From: an uncultured Thiohalocapsa sp. | Lineage (GTDB): Bacteria > Pseudomonadota > Gammaproteobacteria > Chromatiales > Chromatiaceae | Direction of reading: 5' to 3' | Assembly: GCF_913063425.1 (NCBI RefSeq) | Contig: NZ_CAJXYK010000003.1 | Location: forward strand, 124,001-188,000 | DNA length: 64,000 bases | In this document: positions 37,636 to 47,762 of the stretch, piece by piece | Layout: the number at the start of each line of letters is the position of its first letter | How positions within the stretch are numbered: the first letter of the stretch is position 1 | The notes under the pieces: generated by a model | What the model saw: only the letters and a program-made list of their open reading frames with translations | The model's database searches: none | What the model was told of the DNA's origin: nothing | Translations under genes and position numbers: made by a program

Positions 37636-37731
37636 CGCCGGACCCCAGCGCCGGACCCCAGCGTCGGACCCCAGTGCCCGAGCCCAGTGCCCGAGCCCAG
37701 CGCCCGACCCCAGCGCCCGACCTCAGCCAAT
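37636..37731. repeat. 13-bp tandem repeat (ccggaccccagcg-like) between feoA and feoB
   Basis: Seven imperfect copies of a 13-bp unit (variants ccggaccccagcg, gcccgagcccagt and gcccgaccccagc) sit in the feoA-feoB spacer. They may act on transcript stability or be neutral. Confidence 0.75.
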
Positions 37732-37858
37732 CCGAACGACTCACCCGCCCGGCTGACCCGGGCAGCGGCCGGCGGCCGTTCTCCGTCATTTCGAGTCAAC
37801 CCGGCGCCCGGCCGGCTCCACCCGAGCCTCGGGGCGCCCCAGCGTCGAGCCTGCAGTC

Positions 37859-40279
37859 ATGCCCGCAGACCCCGTCCCCCACCGCCCGAGCCGCCGCACC
37901 CCGGCGCGCCCGCTCACCTTCGCCATCGCCGGCAACCCCAACTGCGGCAAATCGGCGCTATTCAATGCGCTGACGGGCATCCGCCAGACCACCGGCAACT
38001 GGCCCGGCGTCACGGTGGAGCGCCGCGAGGGGCGCTCGGAGCTGGACGGGCGTCCGGTGCGGGTGGTGGACCTGCCGGGCATCTACTCCCTGGATGCAAG
38101 CTCGCTGGACGAGCGGGTCACCCGCGACTATCTGCTCTCCCGCGAGGCGGACCTCATCGTCAACGTGCTGGACGCCGCCAACCTGGAGCGCAACCTGTAC
38201 CTGTCGGTGCAGCTGCTGGAAATGGGCGTGCCCGTGGTGGTGGCGCTCAACATGATGGACGTGGCCGCCAAGCGCGGCATCGAAATCGACACGGCGCAGC
38301 TCGCCGAGCGCCTGGGCTGCCCGGTGGTGCCCGTGGTGGCGGTGACCAAGCAGGGCATTACGGAGCTGAGCGCCCGGGCGCTGGCGGTGGTGGACGGGCA
38401 TGAGCGCGGCGGCTTCCCGTTGGCGCACGAGGAAGTCGTCGACCAGGCCGTGACCGAGCTGGCGGCAGGCTATGCGCGCCAGGGCGCCAAGCCCGCTGCC
38501 GGGCACAGTGCCGCCGGCGCTGACCCCAATGCGCGCTGGCTGGCGCTCAAGCTGCTGGAGGACGACGCCGCCGCGCGCGCGCTCGCGGACGGCCAGCTGT
38601 TGGCCCAGGCCGCGCACTGGCGCGCCGCCATCGCCGAGCGCACCGGCGAGGACGCGGACCTCTACATCGCCGATGCCCGCTTCGGGCACGCCCATGCGCT
38701 GTCCCAGGGTGCGGTGCGCCAGCGCGGTCGCGTGGGCCGCAACATGACGGACGCCATCGACCGCGTGGTGCTGAGCCGCCGCTGGGGCATCCCGCTGTTC
38801 CTGGCGGTGATGTACCTGATGTTCGTCTTCACCATCAACATCGGCGGCGCCTTCATCGACTTCTTCGACGGCGCCGCCCAGGCGTTGTTCGTGGACGGCT
38901 TCGGTGCCCTGCTGACGGGCCTGGGCGCGCCGGAGCTGCTGCGCATCGCCCTCGCCGAGGGCATCGGCGGCGGTCTCACCGTGGTGGCGACCTTCATCCC
39001 CATCATCGCGAGCCTGTACATCTTCCTGTCCGCGCTGGAGGACTCCGGCTACATGGCGCGCGCTGCCTTCGTCATGGACCGGGCCATGCGCTCCATCGGC
39101 CTGCCCGGCAAGGCCTTCGTGCCGCTCATCGTCGGCTTCGGCTGCAATGTGCCGGCGGTCATGGCCACCCGTACCCTGGAGAGCGAGCGCGAGCGCAAGC
39201 TCACCATCCTGATGAACCCCTTCATGTCCTGCGGCGCCCGGCTGCCGGTGTACGTGCTGTTCGCGGCGGCCTTCTTTCCGCAGCAGGGCCAGAACGTGGT
39301 CTTCGCGCTCTATCTCACCGGCATCGCCGTTGCCCTGCTGACGGGGCTGGTGATGAAGCGCACCCTGCTGTCGGGCACCAGCACCGGCTTCATGATGGAG
39401 CTGCCGCCTTACCACAGGCCCACGCTGCGCGGCGTGCTGCTGCGCACCTGGGACCGGGTGAAGCTGTTTCTGCGCGACGCGGGCAAGGTCATCGTCGTCA
39501 TGGTGCTGGCGCTGAGCCTGCTCGGTTCCATCGGCACCGACGGCAGCATCGGTGAGACCGACAGCGACGAGTCCGTGCTGGCCGCCGTCAGCCGCGCGGC
39601 CACGCCGGTGTTTGCGCCCATGGGCATTGCAGCGGACAACTGGCCCGCGGTGCTCGGCATCTTCTCCGGCGTACTGGCCAAGGAGGTCATTGTCGGCACC
39701 CTGGATGCCATGTACGGGCGCATTGCCGCAGACGACGCCGCCGCCCGCAGCGCGCGCAGCGAGGCGGCGGCACCGGCGCCGTTCGATCTCCCCGCCGCCC
39801 TCACCGCCGCCGCGGCCACCATCCCGGCGAATCTCGCGCAGCTGGGCCGCAGCCTGGCGGACCCGCTCGGGCTCGGCGTCGGCGACCTCAGCGACCGCGC
39901 CGGCGTGGGCGCTGAGCAGGGCGTGCAGGCCGGTACCTTCGGCGCCATGGAGGCCCGCTTCGACGGCCGCGCCGGCGCCTTCGCCTATCTGCTCTTCGTG
40001 CTGCTGTACTTCCCCTGCGTGGCCACGGTGGCCGCCATCGTGCGCGAGGCCGGTGCCGCCTGGGCCACCTTCGTTTCCGTCTGGACCACCGGCATCGCCT
40101 TCATCACCGCCACGGTGTTCTACCAGGCCGCGACCTTCTCCCGTGACCCGACCACGGCATCGCTGTGGCTCGTCGGCATGCTCGCGGTGCTGGTGGCGGT
40201 GTTCATCGGGCTTCGCATCTGGGCGCGGCGCGGTGGGGAGGCCGGGCGTGGGGCTGCGGCGGCGGAGGCGGCGGGGTGA
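37859..40279 (+). CDS. feoB: Ferrous iron transporter FeoB
   Basis: The 806-residue protein imports Fe(II) across the inner membrane. N-terminal GTPase: G1 GNPNCGKS (residues 25-32), G2 in QTTGNWPGVTVE, G3 DLPG and G4 NMMD. The C-terminal membrane part has the two Gate motifs: YMARAAFVMDRAMRSIGLPG with GCNVPAVMATRTLESERER, and later VLGIFSGVLAKEVIVGTLDA. An extra stretch at about residues 620-690 is Ala-rich. No feoC is seen downstream. The ATG at 37859 gives a Pro/Arg-rich lead. Confidence 0.95.
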   Translation: MPADPVPHRPSRRTPARPLTFAIAGNPNCGKSALFNALTGIRQTTGNWPGVTVERREGRSELDGRPVRVVDLPGIYSLDASSLDERVTRDYLLSREADLIVNVLDAANLERNLYLSVQLLEMGVPVVVALNMMDVAAKRGIEIDTAQLAERLGCPVVPVVAVTKQGITELSARALAVVDGHERGGFPLAHEEVVDQAVTELAAGYARQGAKPAAGHSAAGADPNARWLALKLLEDDAAARALADGQLLAQAAHWRAAIAERTGEDADLYIADARFGHAHALSQGAVRQRGRVGRNMTDAIDRVVLSRRWGIPLFLAVMYLMFVFTINIGGAFIDFFDGAAQALFVDGFGALLTGLGAPELLRIALAEGIGGGLTVVATFIPIIASLYIFLSALEDSGYMARAAFVMDRAMRSIGLPGKAFVPLIVGFGCNVPAVMATRTLESERERKLTILMNPFMSCGARLPVYVLFAAAFFPQQGQNVVFALYLTGIAVALLTGLVMKRTLLSGTSTGFMMELPPYHRPTLRGVLLRTWDRVKLFLRDAGKVIVVMVLALSLLGSIGTDGSIGETDSDESVLAAVSRAATPVFAPMGIAADNWPAVLGIFSGVLAKEVIVGTLDAMYGRIAADDAAARSARSEAAAPAPFDLPAALTAAAATIPANLAQLGRSLADPLGLGVGDLSDRAGVGAEQGVQAGTFGAMEARFDGRAGAFAYLLFVLLYFPCVATVAAIVREAGAAWATFVSVWTTGIAFITATVFYQAATFSRDPTTASLWLVGMLAVLVAVFIGLRIWARRGGEAGRGAAAAEAAG

Positions 40280-40476
40280 GGCCGGCTGTCTCGGCCGCGG
40301 GATTCAGTTTCACGCAACGCAGCAATGGGCAACCACGCTTTCAGCGAGGCCGGGCATTTTGCCGCGTACCAGGGCGATCATGGTCGCGCTCGTCCCGATC
40401 ATCGAAGCCGAGCGGCTCGCTCGTTTCACGCGGCTATGCAGGCTGCACAACTCAGGGCTTGCCAGGATTGGCCCGA
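40280..40476. other. Intergenic stretch without a gene
   Basis: This gap of about 200 bp lies between feoB and the HEPN remnant. No frame has motifs, and no insertion sequence ends or RNA gene are visible. Confidence 0.4.
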
Positions 40477-40668
40477 CTACTGGGGCTCAGGTCCGCTTCC
40501 GACGAAGCCGCGGGCGCGCGCGATGAAGCGCTCAGCCTCAGCAAAGGCGCGGCCGGCGTCGCTCGCCCCGACAGGTGTCAGGGTGTAATCCGCCACCAAG
40601 CGCAGATGCTGAAGTCGGGCGAGCGTGCTACCAAGCTCCGGCGGCAGCTTTCCGGACTTGACGTTCAA
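40477..40668 (-). pseudogene. HEPN-domain remnant (C-terminal half)
   Basis: A short frame reads NVKSGKLPPELGSTLARLQH, then LRLVADYTLTPVGASDAGRAFAEAERF, which is the C-terminal part of HEPN proteins ('G.LPPEL...L..LR..ADY...A......A..F'). The N-terminal half (about 70 residues) is missing: only 3 bp separate it from the stop of the nucleotidyltransferase upstream. An internal deletion has removed the catalytic region. Confidence 0.6.
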
Positions 40669-40671
40669 TAC

Positions 40672-41019
40672 TCACTGAACGATGCCGTCCTGGCGAATCG
40701 CGGCGAGCAGCGGCGAATCCCCGTCGGTTGCTGTATCAAGCGGAGGCCCGGCGAACACCCACGGCTGCACCAGCACCCCGGTGTCGAGGAAGACCGCGTA
40801 GGCGTCGTCCGCAAGGTCCATCTGCTCGGCGACTGGATGGTCGACGTCGTCCAGGAACACCGCCACATCGGCATCGCTGTCGGGACGGTAGTCGCCACGG
40901 GCCCTGGACCCGAACAGGATCAATCCCACCAGGCGGCTGCCGTAGCGGTCCTGAAGTCTGGCGCGGAACGCCGAGATCGCGGAGGCGGTGATGCTGTCGG
41001 GTGGGTCAAAATCTGCCAT
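40672..41019 (-). CDS. MNT-type nucleotidyltransferase (antitoxin-like), second copy
   Basis: The 115-residue protein has the nucleotidyltransferase site LILFGSRARGDYRPDSDADV (GSx10DxD), then a third-acid region AYAVFLDTGV. It is the first gene of an MNT/HEPN pair whose HEPN half is reduced to a fragment just downstream. It looks intact, and it differs clearly from the copy at 33895, so the two loci were acquired separately. Confidence 0.8.
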   Translation of the reverse strand: MADFDPPDSITASAISAFRARLQDRYGSRLVGLILFGSRARGDYRPDSDADVAVFLDDVDHPVAEQMDLADDAYAVFLDTGVLVQPWVFAGPPLDTATDGDSPLLAAIRQDGIVQ

Positions 41020-41312
41020 GCTGGGGCTCCGAGCGACTGAAGCGAGCCATGCCTGCTGCCTCGCCAGAGTCTAGGCACCAGGGGGAGCATCGGCAATCGC
41101 GCTGGCGCGGGCGAACAGGCGGGACAGGTCGCCGTGCCCTGTTGCGCTCGTAGCCGCGCCGCGCTCGCTGCGCGATGGCTGTCCCGCGAGCCGACCCGCG
41201 ACCGTGAGCGGTATCGCCTCCCCGAAGCCCCGCCGACATCTCTGATATTCTTGAGCGTTTTCTGCCGGGCCTGAGCCGGCGGCAGCGGCCTGTGGCCCGA
41301 GGAAGTATCGCC

Positions 41313-44174
41313 GTGACCGACTACAAGCACACCCTGAACCTGCCGAAGACCGGCTTCCCGATGAAGGCCAATCTGGCCCAGCGGGAGCCGGAGATGCTCA
41401 AGCGCTGGGAGGCGGACGACGTCTACGGGCAAGTGCGCGCCGCCCGCGCCGGCGCCGGGCGCTTCGTGCTGCACGACGGCCCGCCCTATGCCAACGGCGA
41501 GATCCACATCGGCCACGCCGTGAACAAGGTGCTGAAGGACATCATCGTCAAGGCCCGCACCCTGGATGGGCTCGACGCCCCCTATGTGCCGGGCTGGGAC
41601 TGCCACGGCCTGCCCATCGAGCTCCAGGTGGAGAAGAAGAAGGGCAAGCCCGGGCAGAAGATCAGCGCGACCCAGTTCCGCCAGGCCTGCCGGGACTACG
41701 CCGCGCGCCAGGTGGACGGCCAGCGGGCGGACTTCAAGCGCCTGGGCGTGCTCGGCGACTGGGGCAAGCCCTATCTCACCATGGACTTCCGCTTCGAGGC
41801 GGACATCGTGCGGTCCCTGGCGCGCATCTTCGCGCGCGGCCACATCCACCAGGGCAGCAAGCCGGTGCACTGGTGTATCGACTGCGGCTCCGCGCTGGCC
41901 GAAGCCGAGGTGGAATACGCCGACAAGACCTCCATGGCCATCGACGTGCGCTTCCAGGTGCTGGACGAGGAGGCGCTGTTCGCCCGCTGCCACTCGGTGC
42001 CGGACGGCCATGGTGACGGCCCCATGTCCGTGGTCATCTGGACCACGACGCCATGGACCCTGCCCGCCAACCAGGCCGTGGCCCTGAACCCGGAGCTGGA
42101 ATATGCGCTGGTGCAGACGGACGGCCAGGGCGCGACGGAGCACGGCCCCGAGCGCCTGCTGGTCGCCGAGGGCCTGCTCCGGGACACCATGGATCGCTGG
42201 GGCATCGAGCACTACCGGGTCATCGCCTATGGCCGCGGCGATGCCTTCGAGGGGTTGAAGCTCCAGCATCCCTTCTACGACCGCGAGGTGCCCGTCATCC
42301 TTGGCGAGCACGTGACCCTGGAGGCCGGCACCGGTGCCGTGCACACCGCCCCCGGTCATGGCCTGGACGACTACATCGTCGGCAGCCGCTACAAGCTCGC
42401 AGTGGACAACCCGGTGGGCGGGGACGGGCGCTTCCTGCCGGGCACGCCGCTGTTCGCCGGCGAGTCCGTCTGGGATGCCAACGAGCAGGTGGTGGAGACG
42501 CTCAAGGCGCGCGGCGCCCTGCTGCTCGGCGCCCGCTTTCAGCACAGCTATCCGCACTGCTGGCGGCACAAGACCCCCATCATCTTCCGCGCCACGCCGC
42601 AGTGGTTCATCAGCATGGATCAGCAGGGACTGCGGGAGGCGGCCCTCGCGGAGATCGCCCGCGTGCGCTGGATGCCGGACTGGGGCGAGTCGCGCATCGA
42701 CGCCATGGTCCGCAACCGTCCGGACTGGTGCATCTCGCGCCAGCGCACCTGGGGCGTGCCCATCCCGCTCCTGGTGCACAAGCAGACGGGCGCGCTGCAC
42801 CCGCGCAGTGCGGAGCTGATGGCGGCCGTCGCCGAGCGCATCGAGCAGAAGGGCGTCGACGCCTGGTTCGAGCTGCATCCGGCGGACCTGCTGGGCCAGG
42901 CGGAGGGCGCCCTGTACGACAAGGTCCAGGACACCCTGGATGTCTGGTTCGATTCCGGCGTCACCCATGCCTGTGTGCTGGAGCGCAACGACCCCGAGGG
43001 CGGCTGGCCGGGCCTCTCGGCGCCCGCGGACCTGTACCTGGAGGGCTCCGACCAGCACCGCGGCTGGTTTCAGTCGAGTCTGCTCACCTCGGTGGCGATG
43101 CGCGAGCACGCACCCTACCGGCAGGTGCTGACCCACGGCTTCACCGTGGACCAGCAGGGACGCAAGATGTCCAAGTCCTTAGGCAACGTGGTCAAGCCCC
43201 AGGACGTCATGAAGACCCTGGGCGCCGACATCATCCGGCTCTGGGTCGCCGCCACGGACTACCGCGGCGAGATCGCCGTCTCCGACGAGATCCTGAAGCG
43301 CACCGCCGACGCCTACCGGCGCATCCGCAACACCGCGCGCTTCCTGCTCGCCAACCTGCATGGCTTCGACCCGGCGACGGACCTGGTGGCGCCCGCGGAC
43401 ATGCTGGCGCTGGACCGTTGGGCGGTGGACCGCGCCCTGAAGCTCCAGGGGCAGATCACCGCCGCCTACCAGGACTACCAGTTCCACCAGACCTACCACC
43501 GTCTGCACAACTTCTGCGTGGTGGACATGGGCGGTTTCTACCTCGACGTCATCAAGGACCGCCAGTACACCACCCAGCCCGACAGCCTGCCGCGGCGCTC
43601 CTGCCAGACGGCCATGTACCACATCGTCGAGGCCATGAGCCGCTGGCTGGCACCGGTGCTGAGCTTCACCGCGGACGAGGTCTGGCAGCACATCCCGGGC
43701 GAGCGTGACGCGCACGTCTTCACCGCAACCTGGTACGGCGGGCTGTTCGCGCTGGATGCGGACGACCCCTGCGACCGGGATTACTGGGCGCGGGTGCTCG
43801 CGGTGCGCACCGCTGTCGGCAAGCATCTGGAGACCGCCCGCAAGGACGGTCTCATCGGCGCCTCGCTGGATGCGGAGGTGGACCTCTACTGCTCCCCAGA
43901 GCTGGCGGAGACCCTGGCCCGGCTCGGGGAGGAGCTGCGCTTCGTGCTCATCACCTCGGCGGCGCGGGTGCAGCCGTTCGCGGCGCGCCCACCCACCGCC
44001 GCGGACACCGAGGTGGACGGCCTCGCCATCGGCGTGAGCGCCAGCCCGCACCCTAAGTGCACCCGCTGCTGGCACCACCGCGCCGATGTGGGCGCGAATG
44101 CGGACCATCCGGCCCTTTGCGGTCGCTGTGTGGACAATGTTGTCGGTGCCGGCGAAGACCGCCGCTATGCCTGA
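41313..44174 (+). CDS. ileS: Isoleucyl-tRNA synthetase
   Basis: The 953-residue class I enzyme charges tRNA-Ile. HIGH is at residues 65-68 ([13 protein letters not shown]) and KMSKS at 618-622 ([12 protein letters not shown]). The CP1 editing domain contains [15 protein letters not shown]-terminal zinc module is visible (CTRCWHHR, then CGRCVDNV), as in bacterial-type IleRS. I chose GTG 41313 because gaggaag precedes it; GTG 41292 is also in frame. No T-box-like leader is seen. It is monocistronic and followed by a palindromic element. Confidence 0.96.
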   Translation: MTDYKHTLNLPKTGFPMKANLAQREPEMLKRWEADDVYGQVRAARAGAGRFVLHDGPPYANGEIHIGHAVNKVLKDIIVKARTLDGLDAPYVPGWDCHGLPIELQVEKKKGKPGQKISATQFRQACRDYAARQVDGQRADFKRLGVLGDWGKPYLTMDFRFEADIVRSLARIFARGHIHQGSKPVHWCIDCGSALAEAEVEYADKTSMAIDVRFQVLDEEALFARCHSVPDGHGDGPMSVVIWTTTPWTLPANQAVALNPELEYALVQTDGQGATEHGPERLLVAEGLLRDTMDRWGIEHYRVIAYGRGDAFEGLKLQHPFYDREVPVILGEHVTLEAGTGAVHTAPGHGLDDYIVGSRYKLAVDNPVGGDGRFLPGTPLFAGESVWDANEQVVETLKARGALLLGARFQHSYPHCWRHKTPIIFRATPQWFISMDQQGLREAALAEIARVRWMPDWGESRIDAMVRNRPDWCISRQRTWGVPIPLLVHKQTGALHPRSAELMAAVAERIEQKGVDAWFELHPADLLGQAEGALYDKVQDTLDVWFDSGVTHACVLERNDPEGGWPGLSAPADLYLEGSDQHRGWFQSSLLTSVAMREHAPYRQVLTHGFTVDQQGRKMSKSLGNVVKPQDVMKTLGADIIRLWVAATDYRGEIAVSDEILKRTADAYRRIRNTARFLLANLHGFDPATDLVAPADMLALDRWAVDRALKLQGQITAAYQDYQFHQTYHRLHNFCVVDMGGFYLDVIKDRQYTTQPDSLPRRSCQTAMYHIVEAMSRWLAPVLSFTADEVWQHIPGERDAHVFTATWYGGLFALDADDPCDRDYWARVLAVRTAVGKHLETARKDGLIGASLDAEVDLYCSPELAETLARLGEELRFVLITSAARVQPFAARPPTAADTEVDGLAIGVSASPHPKCTRCWHHRADVGANADHPALCGRCVDNVVGAGEDRRYA

Positions 44175-44192
44175 GCCGGCCGGACCGGGCTG

Positions 44193-44374
44193 AGAGGTTG
44201 TGAAGAAACCCACCGACCCGCTGCGGACGCCTCCGGACGCGCCATGCGGCGTTGCAGGGAGCCGAAAACCGGGTCACGTAGAACGACTACGCTCCCCGGT
44301 TTTCGGCTCCCTGCGCCTTGCCTGGCACGCCCGGAGACGCCCTCGCGACGGCCGGCAGATTTTTCACAACCTCT
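44193..44374. mobile_element. 182-bp near-perfect palindromic (MITE-like) element
   Basis: Perfect 12-bp terminal inverted repeats (agaggttgtgaa ... ttcacaacctct) enclose inner arms that also pair, with few mismatches. One pair is gcctccggacgcgcca against tggcacgcccggagac; another is gagccgaaaaccgg against ccggttttcggctc. The centre is cgtagaacgactacg. The whole element could fold as one long hairpin. It has no coding capacity and starts 18 bp after ileS. It may be a non-autonomous transposable unit or a large REP-type element. Confidence 0.75.
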
Positions 44375-44379
44375 GAGCG

Positions 44380-45377
44380 CAAGTCCGGCGACGGGCCCGG
44401 CCGCGTCGGATCGCCCGTGGTCCCGCGGCGCGGGCGGCCAAGGACAGCAGCAGCACCGGCCCAGTGCGCGCAACGCCGCAGCCGGCGACATCACCTCACC
44501 CGCCCGCGCCGTGGGCTGGATGCCTGCGAGCGCAGCCCCGTGTGCGCCCGCTGCTCGCCTTGAGCGGCGTGAACGCCATCGGCGATCGATAATCCTCCTC
44601 GCCCCTCGCCCCTCGCCCCTCGCCCCATAGATTCAGGGAGGCGGTGATTACACCGCTCGTCGGATGGATAAAATGTACTAATGAAGACAAACGGTATATT
44701 CGCAAACAGTGGAGCCATTGGGCATGTTATGGTTTTTGCGCATACATATGGCTTTTTTCCGTTAGCCCATTCTTGTGCTGACCTAGACCGGTCGCTGTTC
44801 GCCCAAGCCGAAGCATTCAGCATCCAACAGTGCATTAGTAGATGCCCATTTAATGGGAACGCCGAATAGGCGGAATGGATTGTCACGATAGGAAAAAATG
44901 CAGGGGCATCGCTTGACTCCCGCGGTGCTGTCTATATCCTCACGCCCTACGCACTTGGACAAATACCGACAATCACCGGCGTCAATGCATGGCTGGTCTG
45001 CTCGCAGCCTTAACGCTGAAGGCCCAAGCACCCTGCACGCTTAATCGACGCCATATCGACAAAACCTGTTCAGGTCGGCCCCTGTTCAAGTCGTCCAAGG
45101 AGCAGCCGTCGCCGAAGGCTTAGTTCGGCGCCCTCAGGCTGGGTAATGCCGGCTGGATAGTGTCGGGAGGCACTGTCGCTGCCCAGGCCTGAAGCGGTGA
45201 TGCGTCGCGCAGCCCAGCGCCCAGCGCCCGGACCACGACAGCAGAATGGATCGCAGCGCAGCGAGGCCGGTGCACGCCGGCCGCGGTGAGCCCGGCCGCG
45301 CCCCGGCCGCGGCTCATCAGCAAAAGGGCAGCGAGTAACGTCTGCCCAGAAGCCAAACCAAAGGTGGAGTGAAGCCA
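44380..45377. other. Gene-free stretch with AT-richer segment
   Basis: Nearly 1 kb without a convincing gene. It includes a (tcgcccc)4 heptamer array at 44599-44627 and, from about 44640 to 45060, a segment clearly richer in A/T than anything nearby. A 62-residue frame (44681-44869, starting MKTNGIFANSGAIGHVMVFA) and overlapping minus-strand frames are open there but show no motif or good ribosome site. Likely foreign DNA or decayed sequence. Confidence 0.45.
44599..44627. repeat. Heptanucleotide tandem repeat (tcgcccc)4
   Basis: Four head-to-tail copies of a 7-bp unit, just before the AT-richer segment. Confidence 0.75.
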
Positions 45378-46391
45378 ATGTCCGAAGTGAATCAGAGCAA
45401 GCGCGACTTCCTCGCGTTCAGCGGCAAGGCCGGCATGGCCACGCTGGTCGCACAGGCCGCCGGCATCAATCTCGGTATCGTGGATGTCGTCAGGGCCGAG
45501 GCCGGCGGCAAGGTGGACCCCTTCCGCTTCGCCATCATCAGCGACGCGCACCTGTACAGCATGGATGACCACAAGTTCGACCAGCAGCTCATCGACGCGG
45601 TGACCAAGGTCAACAACATGGAGCCCATGCCCGACTTCGTGCTGTTCGGTGGCGACGTGGCCCAGAACGGTACCGAAGACCAGCTGGTGAAGGGCAAGGA
45701 GATCCTCTCCAAGCTCAAGATGCCCATGAAGATCATCCCGGGCGAGCACGACTGGTACCTCGACATGGGCGAGGCCTGGCGCGGCCTGTTCGGTGACGAG
45801 ACCTGGTCCTTCGACCACAAGGGCGTGCACTTCATCGGCCTGAACTCGATCCTCGTAGAGGACTTCTGGACCGGTCCCGGCCTCACGCCGAAGGAGCGGA
45901 TGACCGTCATGGAGATGCTTGAGAGCCCGATCCCCGGCCCCTGGGGCGTGCATGAGCAGCAGCTCGAGTGGCTCGCCAAGGACGTCAAGGACCTGGCCCC
46001 GAGCACGCCCATCGTCATCTTCACCCACTCGCCGCTGTGGGACTACTACCCGCGCTGGAACTTCCAGACCTCCGATGCCCCGGAAATCCGCGAGATTCTC
46101 TCAAAGTTCGACAACGTCATGTCCTACCACGGGCACGTCCACCAGACGCTCTACAACAAGATCGGCAACATGTCGTCGGTGGCGGCCATGAGCACGTCCT
46201 GGCCCTGGCCCTACCCGCCGGTGGAGCTGGCCTACCCCGAGACCCGCATGAACCGCGCCGACCCGTCCATCGCCACCGACGGCCAGGGCGTGCAGATCAT
46301 CGACCTGAGCGGCGAATTCGAAGGCCTCGTGCAGTACAAGCCGTTCGAGGACTCCTTGACGCCGTTCATGCAGGACGGCTTCAAGGTCTGA
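45378..46391 (+). CDS. Calcineurin-like metallophosphoesterase
   Basis: The 337-residue protein has the five dimetal motifs: DAH (ISDAHL, D56 and H58), GGDVAQNG, GEHDW (a GEHD variant of GNHD), THSP and YHGHVHQ. The N-terminus (KRDFLAFSGKAGMATLVAQA) looks like a twin-arginine start with KR instead of RR, so export is possible. The ATG at 45378 has ggag about 9 bp upstream. Substrate unknown. It is not SoxB: SoxB belongs to the longer 5'-nucleotidase group, though both are dimetal esterase-like proteins. It opens the plus-strand run leading to the cytochrome and Sox genes. Confidence 0.82.
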   Translation: MSEVNQSKRDFLAFSGKAGMATLVAQAAGINLGIVDVVRAEAGGKVDPFRFAIISDAHLYSMDDHKFDQQLIDAVTKVNNMEPMPDFVLFGGDVAQNGTEDQLVKGKEILSKLKMPMKIIPGEHDWYLDMGEAWRGLFGDETWSFDHKGVHFIGLNSILVEDFWTGPGLTPKERMTVMEMLESPIPGPWGVHEQQLEWLAKDVKDLAPSTPIVIFTHSPLWDYYPRWNFQTSDAPEIREILSKFDNVMSYHGHVHQTLYNKIGNMSSVAAMSTSWPWPYPPVELAYPETRMNRADPSIATDGQGVQIIDLSGEFEGLVQYKPFEDSLTPFMQDGFKV

Positions 46392-46556
46392 CCCCGCGTC
46401 GTCACCCGCTGCCGGTCGCTGCGGCGGTCGGCGAAGCTTCCGGCGACGCCCCATGCACGAGAGCCATCGGACGCGCGCCACGACACGAAGCCGCTCCATG
46501 GGTCCACCACGCCCTGGCGGCGGCCAGCTTGATCGAACCTGGAGGAGTCACCCTCA

Positions 46557-47087
46557 ATGAAAACCCGCACCGCCATCCGTCGCGCCCTCGGCGTCGGCGG
46601 CATCGCCCTCGCCACCGTCGTTGCCGGCACCGTTTTTGCTCGCCCGCCTTTCACAGACGAGGAGCTCAAGCAGCAGATGGACAGCCTCTACGAGGCCATC
46701 CAGGTGGGCTACGACCTCTGGCACGGCAGCGAGCCCAGCATGACCAGCAACGGCCTCGCCTGTGCCAATTGTCATCCCGACACCGCCGCCTCGAACCCGC
46801 AGACCTTCCCGAAGTACATGACCATGTACGGCAAGGTGGTGCCCTGGCAGGAGATGGTGAACTGGTGCATCGAGAACCCGCAGCTCGGCGAGCGCCTGGA
46901 CGCGCAGTCTGACGAGATGACCGCCATCAAGGCGTACGCCATGTACCTGCACCGCGGCCTGCCCATCGAGCCCGGGCTGGCCTCTGAGCAGACGGCGGCC
47001 GTGCCGGTGGCCTTCGGCACCGGCTTCAAGCGCGAGCCCACGGGGCTCGGCGTCGACACCCGCGAGTACGTGCCGGAGCGGCGCTGA
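46557..47087 (+). CDS. Exported monoheme c-type cytochrome (SoxA/TsdA-like fold)
   Basis: The 176-residue protein has a signal peptide (basic KTRTAIRRALG, hydrophobic GGIALATVVAGTVFA) and one haem site, CANCH, in LACANCHPDTAAS. The region after it (PKYMTMYGKVVPWQEMVNWC, IENPQLGER, then EMTAIKAYAMYLHRGLPIEP) resembles SoxA/TsdA-type haem domains, with an NWCIEN helix bearing a free Cys. It has a strong ribosome site (ggaggag). Its place 154-684 bp before the DUF1566, SoxY and SoxZ genes suggests it receives electrons from sulfur-compound oxidation. It is not a full SoxA. Confidence 0.75.
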   Translation: MKTRTAIRRALGVGGIALATVVAGTVFARPPFTDEELKQQMDSLYEAIQVGYDLWHGSEPSMTSNGLACANCHPDTAASNPQTFPKYMTMYGKVVPWQEMVNWCIENPQLGERLDAQSDEMTAIKAYAMYLHRGLPIEPGLASEQTAAVPVAFGTGFKREPTGLGVDTREYVPERR

Positions 47088-47144
47088 CCGCGGGGGCGGC
47101 TCGGCGAGGCCACCACGGCCGGCCACCGGGGCGAGGGATCGCCC

Positions 47145-47170
47145 CGTCCCCCGTCCCCCGTCCCCCGTCC
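47145..47170. repeat. Heptanucleotide tandem repeat (gtccccc)3-4
   Basis: A short 7-bp array in the spacer between the cytochrome and the DUF1566 gene. Confidence 0.7.
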
Positions 47171-47240
47171 GGGACCAAAGCCCCGATCATTGCAAGGTCC
47201 ACCGAGCAAGCACCGGCGGGATGCCGCCCGGATAACTGCC

Positions 47241-47762
47241 ATGCGTATTCCCTTGACGATATTGCTGTTGTGCGTGCTGGCCACGGCGCAGGCAGAGCAG
47301 CGTTGCGACACCAGCCAGCATCCGCTCTCGGCGCCCACCGAGCGCTTCACCGACAACGGCGACGGCACCGTCACCGACACGGCCTCAGGGCTCATGTGGA
47401 TGCGCTGCGCGCTGGGTCAGGAGTGGACCGGCGACACCTGCGCCGGCGATGCCGAGACCTACGCCTGGCCATCGACGCAGCCGGCCGCCGATGCCGTCAA
47501 CGCCAGCGGCGAGCAGTTCTTCAGCGATTGGCGTGTGCCTGGGCTGCGGGATCTCGCCCTGATCGTCGAGCGCGAGTGCGTGAACCCGCGCATCAACCTG
47601 ACTGTGTTCCCGAACACGGCGGCCGACTTCTTCTGGACCAGCAGCGCGCGCGAGGATGATCCGGACGATCGGGTCTACGCGCTGAGCTTCGGACCCGAAG
47701 GCGTGGAGCCCCACGCCAGGAGCCTGGCCCACCACCTGCGCCTGGTGCGCACCGCGCAGTGA
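47241..47762 (+). CDS. Exported DUF1566 (Lcl-type) domain protein
   Basis: The 173-residue protein has a clear signal peptide (MRIPLTILLLCVLATAQA, then EQ) and a DUF1566 domain: FTDNGDGTVTDTASGLMWMR near the N-terminus, SDWRVPGLRDLALIVE in the middle, then DFFWTSSAREDDP and LRLVR at the end. Function is unknown; the fold is C-type-lectin-like. Its stop overlaps the GTG of the SoxY-like gene (GTGA), so it belongs to the sox transcript. Confidence 0.8.
   Translation: MRIPLTILLLCVLATAQAEQRCDTSQHPLSAPTERFTDNGDGTVTDTASGLMWMRCALGQEWTGDTCAGDAETYAWPSTQPAADAVNASGEQFFSDWRVPGLRDLALIVERECVNPRINLTVFPNTAADFFWTSSAREDDPDDRVYALSFGPEGVEPHARSLAHHLRLVRTAQ

Noticed and set aside
45378-46391. Metallophosphoesterase as soxB
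   Set aside because: It lacks the longer 5'-nucleotidase architecture and C-terminal domain of SoxB; only the dimetal motifs are shared.
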